A DNA stretch of 64,000 nucleotides from positions 15,245,424 through 15,309,423 of the forward strand of contig NC_079893.1 of assembly GCF_024868665.1 (NCBI RefSeq), written 5' to 3'. The stretch's first letter is position 1. Every line of letters begins with the position of its first letter. Positions 1 through 10,165 of this stretch are shown in pieces. This DNA comes from Triplophysa rosa. Its lineage: Eukaryota; Chordata; Actinopteri; Cypriniformes; Nemacheilidae. A program made the translations under genes and the position numbers. The notes beneath the pieces were generated by a model that was not told the origin of the DNA, did not search any database, and saw only the letters and a program-made list of their open reading frames with translations.

Positions 1-25
1 GGCTTTCAAAGACACTCTTAACTCC

Positions 26-2004
26 ATGGGCATTAGTCAACATGTGTCAGGACCCACTCACCTTCGTAATCATACTTTAGATTTAATACTGTCTTACGGT
101 ATAAATGTGGACGACGTTAAAATCCTTCAGCAGAGTGAAGACATTTCGGATCATTATCTGGTATTATGTTTGCTTCACTGGCCTACGGCTGCAAATAAAA
201 CTCATTGTTACAAATATGGTAGAACAATAACTTCAACTACCAAAGATGCGTTTCTCGATAATCCTGTATATCAGCATAGCAGTGATGAATTTATGAACTA
301 CTTCACATATAAAATCCAAGATATTAGAGAAAAAATTATAACAATGCAATCAGAAGTGAAACCCGCTGAACAAACTAACTACAGCGCCCTTAAGGAGAAA
401 ATGCAATTATTTTATACCGTAGATCAAGATGAGCTGTCTAAAATTATTAGATCATCTAAATCAACAACATGCATACTAGACCCTATACCTACAAATCTAC
501 TGAAAGAGATGCTCCCAGAAATTATAGATCCTCTTCTTGGTATTATTAACTCATCTCTGACATTAGGACATGTGCCTAAAGCATATAAGGTGGCTGTTAT
601 AAGGCCCCTTGTCAAAAAACCCCAACTCGACCCTAGAGAACTAAGGAACTACAGGCCTATATCGAATCTACCTTTCATATCTAAAGTTCTGGAAAAAGTA
701 GTTTCAACTCAATTATGCTCCTTCCTCCAAAGGAATGACATCAATGAAGAATTCCAGTCTGGATTTAGAGCATGTCACAGTACAGAGACTGCTTTGATCA
801 GAGTTACAAATGATCTGCTATTGGCGTCTGACCGAGGTTGTATCTCGTTATTGGTGCTGCTAGACCTTAGTGCTGCATTCGATACCATTGACCACAGCAC
901 ACTCCTACATAGACTCGAAAATTATGTCGGCATTAAGGGAATAGCTTGAAATGGTTTAAATCTTATTTATCCGACCGTTTTCAATTTGTAGCAATAAACA
1001 ATGAGGTGTCACGCAAATCGCAAGTCCAGTACGGTGTACCACAGGGCTCAGTCTTAGGGCCTCTGCTCTTCGCATTATACATGCTACCTCTAGGAGATAT
1101 AATAAAGCGACACGGAGTTAGCTTTCACTGTTATGCTGATGATACTCAACTTTATATTTCCTCGAAGCCTCATGAAACACAGCAGTTCCATCGAATAATG
1201 GAATGCATAGTCGATATAAAAAACTGGATGAGTAACAACTTTTTATTACTGAACTCGGACAAAACGGAAGTGTTACTTATTGGACCGAAAACTGCTATAA
1301 GTAACAACCAAGAATACTGTTTAACTATTGACGGATGTTCCATAAAACCCTCGTCGTCAGCAAAGAATCTTGGCGTTCTATTCGATAGTAATCTGTCATT
1401 TGAGAGCCACGTCGCCAACACCTGTAAAATTGCGTTTTTCCATCTTAAGAATATATCTAAACTACGTCATATGCTGTCAATCTCAGATGCAGAGAAGTTA
1501 ATTCATGCATTCATGACATCAAGACTAGATTACTGTAATGCACTGTTAGGTGGTTGCCCTGCAGGCTTATTACAAAAACTCCAATTGGTCCAAAACGCGG
1601 CAGCTCGAGTTCTTACACGTACAAAAAAGTATGAACATATTAGCCCGGTTCTGTCAACCTTGCACTGGTTACCTATAAAGCATCGCGTTAACTTTAAAAT
1701 CTTGCTTATTACCTATAAAGCCTTACATGGTTTAGCTCCTCAGTACTTGAATGAACTCCTTTTGTATTACAGTCCTTCACGTGCATTACGCTCTCAGGCG
1801 TCCTGTCAGTTGGTAATACCTAGAATTTCAAAATCAAGTGCAGGTGGTAGATCCTTTTCCTATCTAGCGCCTAAACTTTGGAATAGTCTTCCCTGCACTG
1901 TCCGGGAGGCAGACACACTCTGTCAGTTTAAATCTAGACTAAAGACGCATCTTTTTAATCTTGCATACACTACCTTCCATAATATAAATCTTCTGAGGGT
2001 TTAG
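26..2004 (+). pseudogene. L2-like LINE endonuclease/reverse transcriptase, frameshifted
   Basis: Would act as a nicking endonuclease and reverse transcriptase for target-primed insertion of its own RNA. The first reading segment (26-949) starts inside the endonuclease domain, showing the catalytic ISDHYLV motif, and continues into RT blocks (RNYRPISNLPFISKVLEKV, then LLDLSAAFDTIDHS). The second segment (946-2004) carries GVPQGSVLGPLLF and the catalytic YADD at 1132-1143, then the C-terminal region ending SFSYLAPKLWNSLP. The two segments are in different frames. The break lies near 945-949, where copy 3 at 45060 has one base more. The remaining sequence is open, so this is a very recent single lesion. 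Confidence 0.85.
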
Positions 2005-2628
2005 GCTGCATTAGTTAGATCAACCGGAACCCAAACATACACTCGAACTGATGTACTTTGTTGCATCAAAGAGTACAGAACAGTACTCTACTCTCAGCCA
2101 GTCTTGTCTCATTGTTCCAAGGTTACCACAGCGAGCAGGATGCAGTTCATGGCCTGACCTGATGGTAGAGCGGAGAATGGGAAGTGGGGACCTGACAAGA
2201 GCTGAGATGATAGAGCTGGATAAAGAAGGACGCGGTCTCTTGACATGTCTTCACCACAAAATTTCAAATGCTATTAGATTATTAATGATAATCTTAAACT
2301 ATAATTTATTTTATTATTAAGTTTATTTATTTTATTTAGCCTTGTTGTGCAAGTTCTCTGGAGCTTGTGCAGAGGCAGCAGCTTTTGCCAGAGGGGAACT
2401 GGAATCCCCTGGTTGGGCCTGGGTTCTCCTGAGGTTTTTTTTCTCGATTAGAGTTTTGGGTTCCTCGCCACCGTTTGCATACTGTTTTTGCACTATCTGC
2501 CTGACCGGGGGGGCTGCTTTAGAATTTTAAAGTTTTACTTAATTAATATTGCATATAGGAATTTATTGTCTGTTATATTTGACCTGTGCTTCTCTCTCCT
2601 TTATCCTAAATGTGTGCTCTCACTGAGC

Positions 2629-2780
2629 GTGTGTGTGTGTGCGTACTTGTCTGTGTACGTACGTGTGTGTGTGTTGTGTGTGTGTGCGTGCGCATCCGTG
2701 TGTGTGTGTGTCTCTGTGTCTGTGTGTGTGGTGCGTGTGCGTGTTGTGTGTGTGGAGTGTTTTGTGTGTGGGTGTGTCTG
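2629..2780 (+). repeat. TG-rich microsatellite in the L2 3' region
   Basis: A long run of imperfect TG dinucleotides interrupted by CG-containing steps. The same block is present at different lengths in the other two L2 copies (about 46733-46860 and, reversed, 26930-27010), so it belongs to the LINE and varies in length. Open frames across it in both directions (Cys/Val-rich one way, His/Thr-rich the other) are products of the repeat and not genes. Confidence 0.9.
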
Positions 2781-3256
2781 TCTTCTGTGTTTTCAACCTT
2801 TTCTTGTTTTTGCAGGTACAACTTTGATTGTTTTGCTTGTAGTCAATGTGTCTCATGTGCAGCTGCTTTGTAACAATGAAAATTGTAAAAGCGCTATATA
2901 AATAAAGTTGAGTTGAGTTGAGTTGAGTTAATGCCCCTGTGTTCTCTGTTCTGGTGTCGGAATTCAATTGTCTTGTTGTTCTGTTAGTTTAGTCTAGTTT
3001 GAAGTGTTCCTTTGTGATGTGTTATTAGTTTAGTCTTGTCAGTTTAGTTAGTCTTGTTCTTGTTCCTCTCTTTTGTATGTTTACCCCCACGTGGGTCTTT
3101 GTTTTGTATTTTGTTTTTTATTAAATGTCTGTTAACCCCTTAACCGCTGTCTGCATTTGGGTCCCTCTCCTTGTCTCACGTGTCTCACCCTGAGAATCAT
3201 GACAGAATGATCCAGCCATTTTGGACCCAGCAGACAGAGGGATCTCAGCGGGAGGG

Positions 3257-3440
3257 GTCGATGCCGCCGGACTCCCTTTCCAGGGTGAGGCCCGCTGGGC
3301 TCCAGTCCAGAGTCGGGACCGCCGGACTCCCTTCCGGGGTCGAGACTGCCGGAACCCCGTCCAGGATCGAGACCGCCGGGCTCCCTTCCAGGGTTGAGGT
3401 CTCGGATTCCCCTCCAGGGTTGAGGCCGCCGGTGTCCTGT
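3257..3440 (+). repeat. Tandem repeat of about 27 bp
   Basis: About seven degenerate units around the theme CCGCCGGACTCCCTTCCAGG lie just inside the 5' LTR of the non-autonomous element. Unit length is close to a multiple of three, which keeps several frames open. Confidence 0.75.
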
Positions 3441-3654
3441 TCCGCTGCAGATCCCTGCCGGCTCCCAGCTGGTGCCCAGGCCTGTCGAGTCGACACTGTT
3501 TGTTTGTTGTTTTGTCCTTGTTTGCTGCCCAGCTGCCAGAGAGCGCTGCCCAGCCGTCGGAGATGCTGCCCAGCTGCCAAGAGAGCGCTGCCCAGCCGCC
3601 GACATCCTGTCCTGTCATGTCGACATCCAGGCCTGCCCAGCCGGTGATAGCTGG

Positions 3655-3980
3655 TCTCCCAGTCGGCCATCCAGCCGGCGCCCATGTCCAGTTGCCAGCC
3701 GGCCGTCGCAGCCGGCGCCATGTCTGTCCAGCCGGCCTCCAGCCGGCGCCACTGTCTGTCCAGCCGGCCATCCAGCCGGCGCCCTGTCCAGTCAGCCGCC
3801 TCAGCCGGTGCCATGTCCTGTCCAGCCGGCCTTCCAGCCGGGCCATGTACTGTCCAGCCGGCCATCCAGCCGGCCATGTACTGTCCAGCCGGCCATCTAG
3901 CCGGCACCATGTACTGTCCAGCCTGCCATCCAGCCGGCGCTATGTACTGTCCAGCCGGCATTACAGCCGGCGCCATGTCA
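3655..3980 (+). repeat. CCAGCCGGC minisatellite
   Basis: About nine degenerate units of roughly 30-36 bp built on CCAGCCGGCC and CATGTACTGT fill the second half of the element's interior. A third, shorter repeat type (GCTGCCCAGC) lies between this and the 27-bp repeat. Confidence 0.8.
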
Positions 3981-4098
3981 GTGTTTGGTTTTTTATGTAT
4001 CATGTTTTTGTCATGTCTTGTATTATGGTTTTTGTCATTGTCTTGTCTTGTTTGTGCCTTTTGGAGCGTCAGGATATCGCTCCTTAAGGCGGGGGTTC

Positions 4099-4619
4099 TG
4101 TCGTGATTCTGGCTCGTCGTGTCATGTCTTTCTTGATCTTGTGGTAGAATCACGGCAGGATCCCTTGTTATGTGTGGAGAGAGTCATTTTGACCCTGTCG
4201 GCCTTCGATACTCTCTCCGGTCCTTATCTGTGTTCCCGCCCTTTTGTATCTCTCGTTATTGGTTGTTTATTAGTTCATGCCCCACACCTGTTCCCCTTTG
4301 ATTTGTCCCTCTATTTAATGCCCCTGTGTTCTCTGTCTGGTGTCGGATCATTGTACTGTTATGTTGCACTGTGTTGTGTGGGTCTTGACTTGTCTTGTTA
4401 GTTAGTCTAGTTTGAAGTGTTCCTTTGTGATGTGTTATTAGTTTAGTCTTGTCAGTTTAGTTAGTCTTGTTCTTGTTCCTCTCTTTTGTTGTTTACCCCC
4501 ACGTGGGTCTTTGTTTTGTATTTTGTCTTTGTTATTAAATGTCATGTTAACCCCTTAACCGCTGTCTGCATTTGGGTCCACTCTCCTTGTCTCCGTGTCT
4601 CACCCTGAGAATCATGACA
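4099..4619 (+). mobile_element. 3' LTR of the non-autonomous element
   Basis: A 521-bp LTR with TG..CA ends extended to 12-bp near-perfect inverted termini. A TATA-like TATTTAA lies at 4312-4318 and a candidate transcript start at 4342. The partial 5' LTR matches it from about 4317 onward but with several small differences and indels, so the two LTRs have drifted. Confidence 0.8.
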
Positions 4620-4627
4620 AATAATAT

Positions 4628-5481
4628 GTTTAATTTATATAGCGCCTTTCCAAGCTCAAGGACACTTCAAATTGTGTGAAAGTAGGTAAAATGTCACAGA
4701 CACGTTTGTCCGGTTCACTCATAGGAAGCAATGTGTATGGCTTGTAAACACGTGACGGGGTTGTCTTGTGTAACATTACTTTTAAATTAAAAGTACTTTC
4801 ACTTACAGAAGCAATGTATATGGTTTGTAAAAACACGACTGGTTTGTCATGTGTACTTTCACATATATAAAATGTGACGTGTTTGCTAGGAGTCCGTACT
4901 CATATAGAAAATAATTAGTTTGGTGTTTATAGACAAGACACAGTGTTTCTCATTTGCTTTATGTGACCCTTCTTGTTTTGTCGTTGGAAGAAAAGGCCCA
5001 CAGGCCTGGCTGCATTTTCTGCTGGAAAGGGGGCGGAGACTAGCAGCTGATTTGTACTTAGAGACACACACCAAAACTGGGCATTTAGGGCATGGTATAA
5101 TAAATGATTTGTGGTGTATGTTGAGTTGAAACTTCACAGACACATTTTGTTGACTCCTAATATTTATATTACACTTTAATCCCCTTTAAATTCATGTAAT
5201 GTGACACTTGACATGAGACAAGGGCAATGAGTTCCAAAGTTTAGGAGCCATAACAGAAAAAAAATCGGCTTCCCATTGATGGTCTCGGTACACAAAGAAG
5301 TTTACCACCAGAGGATCAAAGTGGTCGTGAGAGGATATAAGGAGAAATTAAGTCAGAGAGATATGTAGGAGCATGACCACAGAGTGACTTAAAGGTAAGC
5401 AGAAGAGTTTTGTAAATAATACGAGAGGACACAGGTGGCCAGTGAACGTTAAATAGAATAGGAGTAATATGAGCAGACCGT
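4628..5481 (-). mobile_element. Antisense LINE (L2-like) fragment, 3' part
   Basis: Read on the minus strand, the region ends in the LINE tail (GCGCTATATAAATTAA near 4640) and encodes recognisable C-terminal RT segments such as SAHITPILFNVHWPPVSSR and APTYLSDLISPY with stops and shifts. The coding similarity stops at 5481 and resumes at about 9998-10165 (NQNSAARML.., then AFITSRL-like sequence). A later insertion of about 4.5 kb therefore split it. A duplicated segment of roughly 60 bp lies at 4716-4775 and 4798-4857. Confidence 0.7.
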
Positions 5482-6077
5482 TTAGTGTACACTGTAAAAA
5501 ATTACTGTTAGTTTACATACAAATTTTGTTTAATAGCAGTAAGTTACTGTTTTTTACAGTGCATTGTGGGAACACTTATTCACTTCAGGTTAGTGGTCGA
5601 ACAACCACAGAATGTCACTGTTATTTAACAGCATTATACTATATTTTCCAATGTGCGCCATTTTGGATTTTCAGGATTAGGTACGTCTGCACCTTTATCT
5701 ATAGTTGTAATATCTTTAAATTAAACATTATATCTTAAATATCAAGTGAAGTTTTAATATAAATCACATAACATTTCCTGTTTTAATCAGGCAAAGTATT
5801 TCCTGCCAAAGTATTTCTCACATTTCGGGTATGGGTCACCATATCTGACAAATAGGTCACTTTCACTTCACAAGACTGGGAACATCCGAAACAGTGACTG
5901 GGTAACAATAACTTAAACAGGAGATTCATATGCTTGTGACTAACAGGTAAGAATTCGCCTAAGTTTTATCCAACCTGTATGTTTTACAAATATCTGTGTA
6001 AAAGATGAATTGGGAACGATCTAAATCAATTATTGTATTTGTGTAGTTACACTCTTAATGTGCGCTTTCCATCCATG

Positions 6078-6430
6078 TGTAACCCGTGAGTAATCCAGGC
6101 AGGAAGCGGATCCAAGTGCAGTAGAGGATTTAATAAACACAAAACAAAGTACAACAAAATAAAAGAATAAAGAAACAAGGGGCAATAGTAATTCGAAACA
6201 TACATGAACCAAAACACAGAAACAATGACTGACAAATGAGAAGTGAAACACAAAGGCTTATATAAACAGAACCAAACAGTGTTACAAGACACACCTGGGA
6301 GCAAATCAATAGGGAACCAAGGAACAAAATAACTACAATGGACTACACAGGAAAGTGATAAAATAACTTTAAAGTCCACATCAGACAGGGGAAAACACAG
6401 ACAGGATCGTTTTATTTTGTCCAAAAGCAG
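6078..6430 (-). repeat. Possible antisense LTR fragment
   Basis: TGTAACCCGTGAGTAATCC followed by TTTAATAAACAC looks like the reversed 3' end of a fish LTR (poly(A) region, then GTTACA). The other end and a target duplication could not be found. The long minus-strand open frames here are hydrophobic and carry no recognisable domain. Confidence 0.35.
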
Positions 6431-6446
6431 TCCGATCTCATATACA

Positions 6447-6640
6447 GTGGTGGCCAAAATTATAAGAACACTAGAATTTTTACCAGCTAAAAATGGTTTC
6501 AAGTCAGTTATTTCTATCTTTTGCTGTCTGTAAATATAAAATATCTGTTTACATTTCCAAACATTAATTTTGCCCTTAATTGTAATAATCCAGCGAGATT
6601 TTTGTTTGCACAAGGAGTCTACAAGACTCCACATAGAGAT
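6447..6640 (+). mobile_element. Tc1/mariner-type terminus
   Basis: CAGTGGTGGCCAAAATTATA immediately after a TA, with the following AGAACACTAGAATTTTTACC, is the kind of terminus seen in fish Tc1-like elements. The opposite end was not found, so this is a fragment or one end of a damaged MITE. Confidence 0.5.
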
Positions 6641-6697
6641 CAGGGCCCGTATTTATCAAGCTTCTGAGAATTACTCACAAGACTGCTAAGAATTGAC

Positions 6698-6977
6698 TTA
6701 AAGGTCCAGTGTGTAATTTTTTTGAGGATCTATTGAGTAAAATGCAATATAATATACATAACTATGTCTTCAGCGGTGTATAAAGAGTTTACATAATAAA
6801 TCGTTATGTTTTTATTACCTTAGAATGAGATATTTTTATCTACATACACCGCGGGTCCCCTTGCATATAATTTGCCACGTCAGCCGTCGTAGTGTTTCGA
6901 ACAGGAGGGGGAGGGTTGGAGTGATGGGTGGTTGCAATTCGCAACCTTGCTTCTAGATTATACTGACTGGACCTTAA
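6698..6977 (+). mobile_element. MITE family M1, copy A
   Basis: Begins TTAAAGGTCCAGTGTGTAA and ends CTGACTGGACCTTAA, an inverted terminus. Internal landmarks GGATCTATTGA, GAATGAGATATTT and TGCAATTCGCAACC recur in reversed copies at 28595-28992 and 32735-32965. No coding capacity. Confidence 0.75.
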
Positions 6978-7689
6978 GTAGTAAAAAAATTCTTGGCTCA
7001 GAGACCAATCACTGAATAGATTCCCTTATTTAAGAATATTCTCCGATACATTCACGTTGGATGGTGAAATTCCTAAAAGGAGTTTATATATTCAACACAC
7101 ATACGACAATAAAGATTTTTCAAGAGAATACATTATGATATAGACATTGGAAATGAAAGATACACACGTTTCCACCTTTTCTTAATTACCCATTTTAAAC
7201 CGGTGCTGAAATTTGTTTTTAGTTGCTTTTAGTCAAGTAGTTTTGCTTTAAATACAATGTTATTTTCTGCAAAAATATTTTCTTGCATGTGAAATCACAC
7301 ATACCAATACAGCATAACGAGAACGCGCAACAGTATTGATGATCCATAAAGCATAACTCGAATGCGCGCAGCATTAATGACATGTAGGGACTGCATGCCT
7401 TTTATCTTGTGCACAAAGTTTGTTAAATGTATAAATTTGATATGAAAAATTATGTGTAGATGTTGTTTCATTAATAAATGCCTTTCGCAAATTCATACTT
7501 TAAAAAAGTGCCACAATCTATTACGCCTGTGCAGGTGGGTACCAAATTTATGCATGTATAATGTGGAATGATACCGTTCTATTGGCCAACCCCTCTGTCC
7601 ACCACATCTCTGTCTCATCAGTGCCATCACAAGCCCCTAGTGGCAACTCCTAAGCACTTGTCTTAAATAATTTGGAAGAGTAAGAGTGA

Positions 7690-8110
7690 TTCTAAGCTTT
7701 AAGAAATTTGATAACTTGTTTTTATACTCGGCAAGTAAGTTTGGCATTGGGCCAAAAAAAAACAAATTTGCCGCTAGATGGCAGGTGTGCAAGGGTACAA
7801 AGCCGGTGTGTCTTATCTGCAACAAAGTTGTCGCTGTTTGCAAAGAGACGAAGCATGGCACCTTCAAAGTGGACTTCCCGCACCAAACAGAGGCACGAAA
7901 GCACAAGATTGAAGCACTGACAGCAAGCTATGCACACAGCAGCAGGGTCCTAGTGCGGGGCTCCACAGATCAACAGGAAGTGACAAGTGCGTCCCTAAAA
8001 GCGTCCTGGTGCTCACATGACACAACCAGCCATTCACTGATGCAGAGGTTTTCAAAGAGGTTATGGTTTCAATGTTTCACTGTTAGTTTTTACATACCCC
8101 ATATTTCATG
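7690..8110 (+). pseudogene. hAT transposase remnant (zinc-finger N-terminal part)
   Basis: The open frame from 7686 encodes a zinc-finger-like CLICNKVVAVCKETKHGTF segment followed by FPHQTEARKHKIEALTASY, which resembles the N-terminal part of hAT-derived transposases and their domesticated relatives (ZBED5/GTF2IRD2-like). The spacing between the Cys pair and His is shorter than usual, suggesting an internal deletion. The recognisable sequence continues in another frame near 8030 (TDAEVFKEV), so a frameshift is present. No catalytic core was found downstream. It lies inside the larger hAT element, in agreement with its termini. Confidence 0.6.
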
Positions 8111-8734
8111 ACAGCTATTTTAGAAGTGTGTCTAGCGATCGACAGACTCCTTTGAATATCTTTCAGAACTTTTCAAATGAAAAGCTCTCAATTAATTTCA
8201 AAATAAAACATTGCCGCAAAAACGTTCTCATACTTTTATTTTGAAGGCAAATTCACTAAAGACGTGACTGTGACAGATCTATTTCAGAACCAGCTGCAGG
8301 CAAAATAATCAAAATAATGCTGCTGGCGCAGACCAGATATTATTGCTGGCGGGCCGCCTGTTGCCGACTACTGGACTAGGTGTTATAATCCCACTACTTC
8401 AGCAAAGTTGAATTGCCCAATAGGACATTTCCCACGCCTTATGCATGACAGGGGAGCAGTCAAGAATATGAATAGAGGAAATGAGGTCTGAAGTTTCACT
8501 GGGTTCGTCAGGTAGGCATTCTCTGTGTTTGGGTGATAAATTATTATAGAAATACATAAAACAATACAATAATCTCTTTTACTCGAATTACTTAAAGATG
8601 AATAAGATGAATAAAACTTCAATAATCTTTGTTTTTAAAACAGTGTTCACATAAAATCTTCCCTTTTCATTTTTCAGACACTTTGTTGGAATTAATCCAG
8701 AAAAATGGACCAAGGCTGCCAAGGGTAAAGTGAC

Positions 8735-9049
8735 TGTGACGAGGGAGGCGGGACGAGAGCCGTGAGGGAATGACGCGAGTGATAATGTGTCAGCTGTGTG
8801 TTACACCGGTCTCGCATCTCTCAAGGAGGAGGTCCGGAAGCATAAGAGGAGGAGCGACAGGAAGGTACGACAAGAGAGGACCAGGCCTGGACATTGTATG
8901 TGTTTTAGTTATGTTTGTGTAGCCGGCAGTCGACCGTGAGGTGGCTGCCGGCCCTTTACTTTGGTTTATACTTTGTTTATGTTATTAAAGTTTTGGTAAT
9001 CATTCGCCGGTTCCCGCCTCCTTCCTCCCTTACTTTGAACATTCTTACA
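8735..9049 (+). mobile_element. Solo LTR, family S, with GTGAC duplication
   Basis: A 315-bp unit starts TGTGACGAGGGAGGCGGGAC and ends ACATTCTTACA (TG..CA). It is flanked by perfect 5-bp duplications GTGAC at 8730-8734 and 9050-9054. A second copy is at 57084-57411 on the other strand. No internal retroelement sequence is attached, so it is a solo LTR left after recombination. Confidence 0.9.
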
Positions 9050-9137
9050 GTGACATCAAAAAAGACTGGGACAACAGTGCAAAAAATTGCAAATTAAACT
9101 TGTAACAGTCAGTCTCAACGTGTCAAATCTTTAAAAA

Positions 9138-9428
9138 AATATTCTGTCATCATTTACTCACCCTCTTGTCATTGTAAATCTGTATAACTTTCTTTTTTTC
9201 CTGCAGAACACAAGTTATTTTGAAGAATATTGGTAACTGGCCCCCTTTCACTTGCATTCGTATTGTGTCCATTCAATAGAAGTGTTGGCGCTGTTCGGTT
9301 ACCAACTTTCTTCAAAATATCTTCTTTCGTGTTCTGCAGAAGAAAGAAAGTAAAAAAAAGTTTGAAATAACAAGAGGGTGAGTTAATTATGACAGAATTT
9401 TCATTTTTTGGTGAACTATAATTTTAAA
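9138..9428. mobile_element. Palindromic MITE common in cyprinid DNA
   Basis: The left half (ATTCTGTCATCATTTACTCA, then CTGCAGAACAC) is mirrored by the right half (TCGTGTTCTGCAG, then AGGGTGAGTTAATTATGACA), giving a foldback of about 290 bp. A terminal scrap of the same family, GAATTTTCATTTTTTGGGTG, is at about 32505-32530. Family name not assigned. Confidence 0.7.
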
Positions 9429-9997
9429 CCATATTTTTATTGAATTATTTTTTATTAACTTTGTTATAGGTTAGTGACATTGATTTGAAGCTACATTTGT
9501 ATTTTATGTTAAGGCATTTATATATTGTGTCTTACTGGTTTTTGTTTAGTTGCTTTCCTTAACCCATTTTTGTATTTTTATATGTTATGGGTGCTTTTTT
9601 GTTGCACCATAGTTTGTGCATGAAATATTATAATGATGGCTTGTATTTTTGCCCATTTCATGGCATAACAAACAATATCAAATATGATGTTGAATAGGAA
9701 AAAAGAAAAGATAAAAAATCATATGTTGGCTTTATTTGTTTTTACTTTAACCACAAAAATAAAATGCAGGGTATAATAGCATTACAATTAAAATAAATTG
9801 TGACTAGTATGTAAATTATCAGCTATTTGCTGCTAAATAACATTAGTATGCTGTACTTAAAACAGTATCAGACTGCTTAATAACAGTTGTATGCTGTAGC
9901 TAATAAAACGGTATCATGCTGTTAATTCAAATAACAGTAACCCGCTGTTATTTAACAGTGCAATGCTGGCAACCACAGCCACCATTTTTTTACAGGA

Positions 9998-10165
9998 TTA
10001 GCATGAGGGTGTAGATTAACATTCTCGCAGCAGAGTTCTGATTGCAAACGGGAGATAGATTGTGCTGGTATTCCAGAAGAGCATTAAAGTAGTTGAGGCG
10101 AGATGTGATAAATGCATATGATTCAGCATCTTTTGGGCTGACAAAGGGACGGAGCTCTGCAATAT
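9998..10165 (-). mobile_element. Antisense LINE fragment, upstream continuation
   Basis: Minus-strand reading gives AFITSRL-type and NQNSAARMLIYTL segments of the LINE C-terminal RT region, the part expected to precede the segment at 4628-5481. This confirms that both are one LINE split by the hAT element. Confidence 0.6.

Larger units (their letters stand above)
1..2927 (+). mobile_element. L2-like LINE, copy 1, cut by the window edge
   Basis: The element enters from the left edge inside its endonuclease region and runs through reverse transcriptase, a long 3' untranslated part and a tail of GCGCTATATAAATAAAG followed by repeated TTGAG. Two other copies of the same family (26741-28520 minus, 44678-46992 plus) are nearly identical in the shared part, so the family was recently active. 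The 3' part holds a block at about 2345-2530 that resembles the conserved 3' block of fish L2/Maui-type LINEs, then a TG-rich stretch. It abuts LTR-type DNA directly at 2928, so it probably inserted into that LTR. Clade assignment comes from motif memory, not a search. Confidence 0.85.
2928..4619 (+). mobile_element. Non-autonomous LTR retrotransposon with internal minisatellites
   Basis: A 3' LTR (4099-4619) begins TGTCGTGATTCT and ends AGAATCATGACA, so its ends are inverted repeats. The last part of a matching 5' LTR is at 2928-3204; its first half is missing where the L2 copy abuts. A G-rich tract just before 4099 is the expected polypurine tract. The internal part has no gag or pol; it is GC-rich tandem repeat DNA. 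One base after the 5' LTR, 3206-3216 is complementary at 9 of 11 bases to 4342-4352, which lies 30 bp downstream of a TATTTAA box: the self-priming layout of Tf1/sushi-type elements. The Pro/Ala/Gly-rich open frames across it are not convincing genes. Confidence 0.75.
5490..9997. mobile_element. Decayed hAT element inserted in the antisense LINE
   Basis: It starts CACTGTAAAAAATTAC and ends with the reverse of TCCTGTAAAAAAATGG, a short inverted terminus. The flanks TTAGTGTA (5482-5489) and TTAGCATG (9998-10005) match at 5 of 8 positions, as expected for an old 8-bp duplication. The LINE reading continues on either side. Both ends carry many short ACAGTA/CTGTTA subterminal motifs. A hAT transposase remnant lies inside (7690-8110). 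Younger elements are nested within: a MITE, a Tc1 tip, a solo LTR and a palindromic MITE. The remaining parts (5690-6030, 6980-7680, 8120-8730, 9430-9950) show no genes. Exact borders are inferred. Confidence 0.5.

Noticed and set aside
2488..2967. Cys/Val-rich and His/Thr-rich open frames
   Set aside because: They are translations of the TG microsatellite in the LINE 3' region and shift with its length in other copies.
3655..3980. CRISPR-like array
   Set aside because: Units are contiguous and degenerate without unique spacers, and the context is a eukaryotic retroelement.
3121..4153. Long Pro/Ala/Gly/Trp-rich frames on both strands
   Set aside because: Open in several frames at once because of repeat units of about 27-36 bp; no domain, and they lie inside an LTR element.
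6047..6634. 195-residue minus-strand frame as a membrane protein gene
   Set aside because: Hydrophobic only through AT-rich repeat DNA; it crosses repeat borders and has no homology I recognise.
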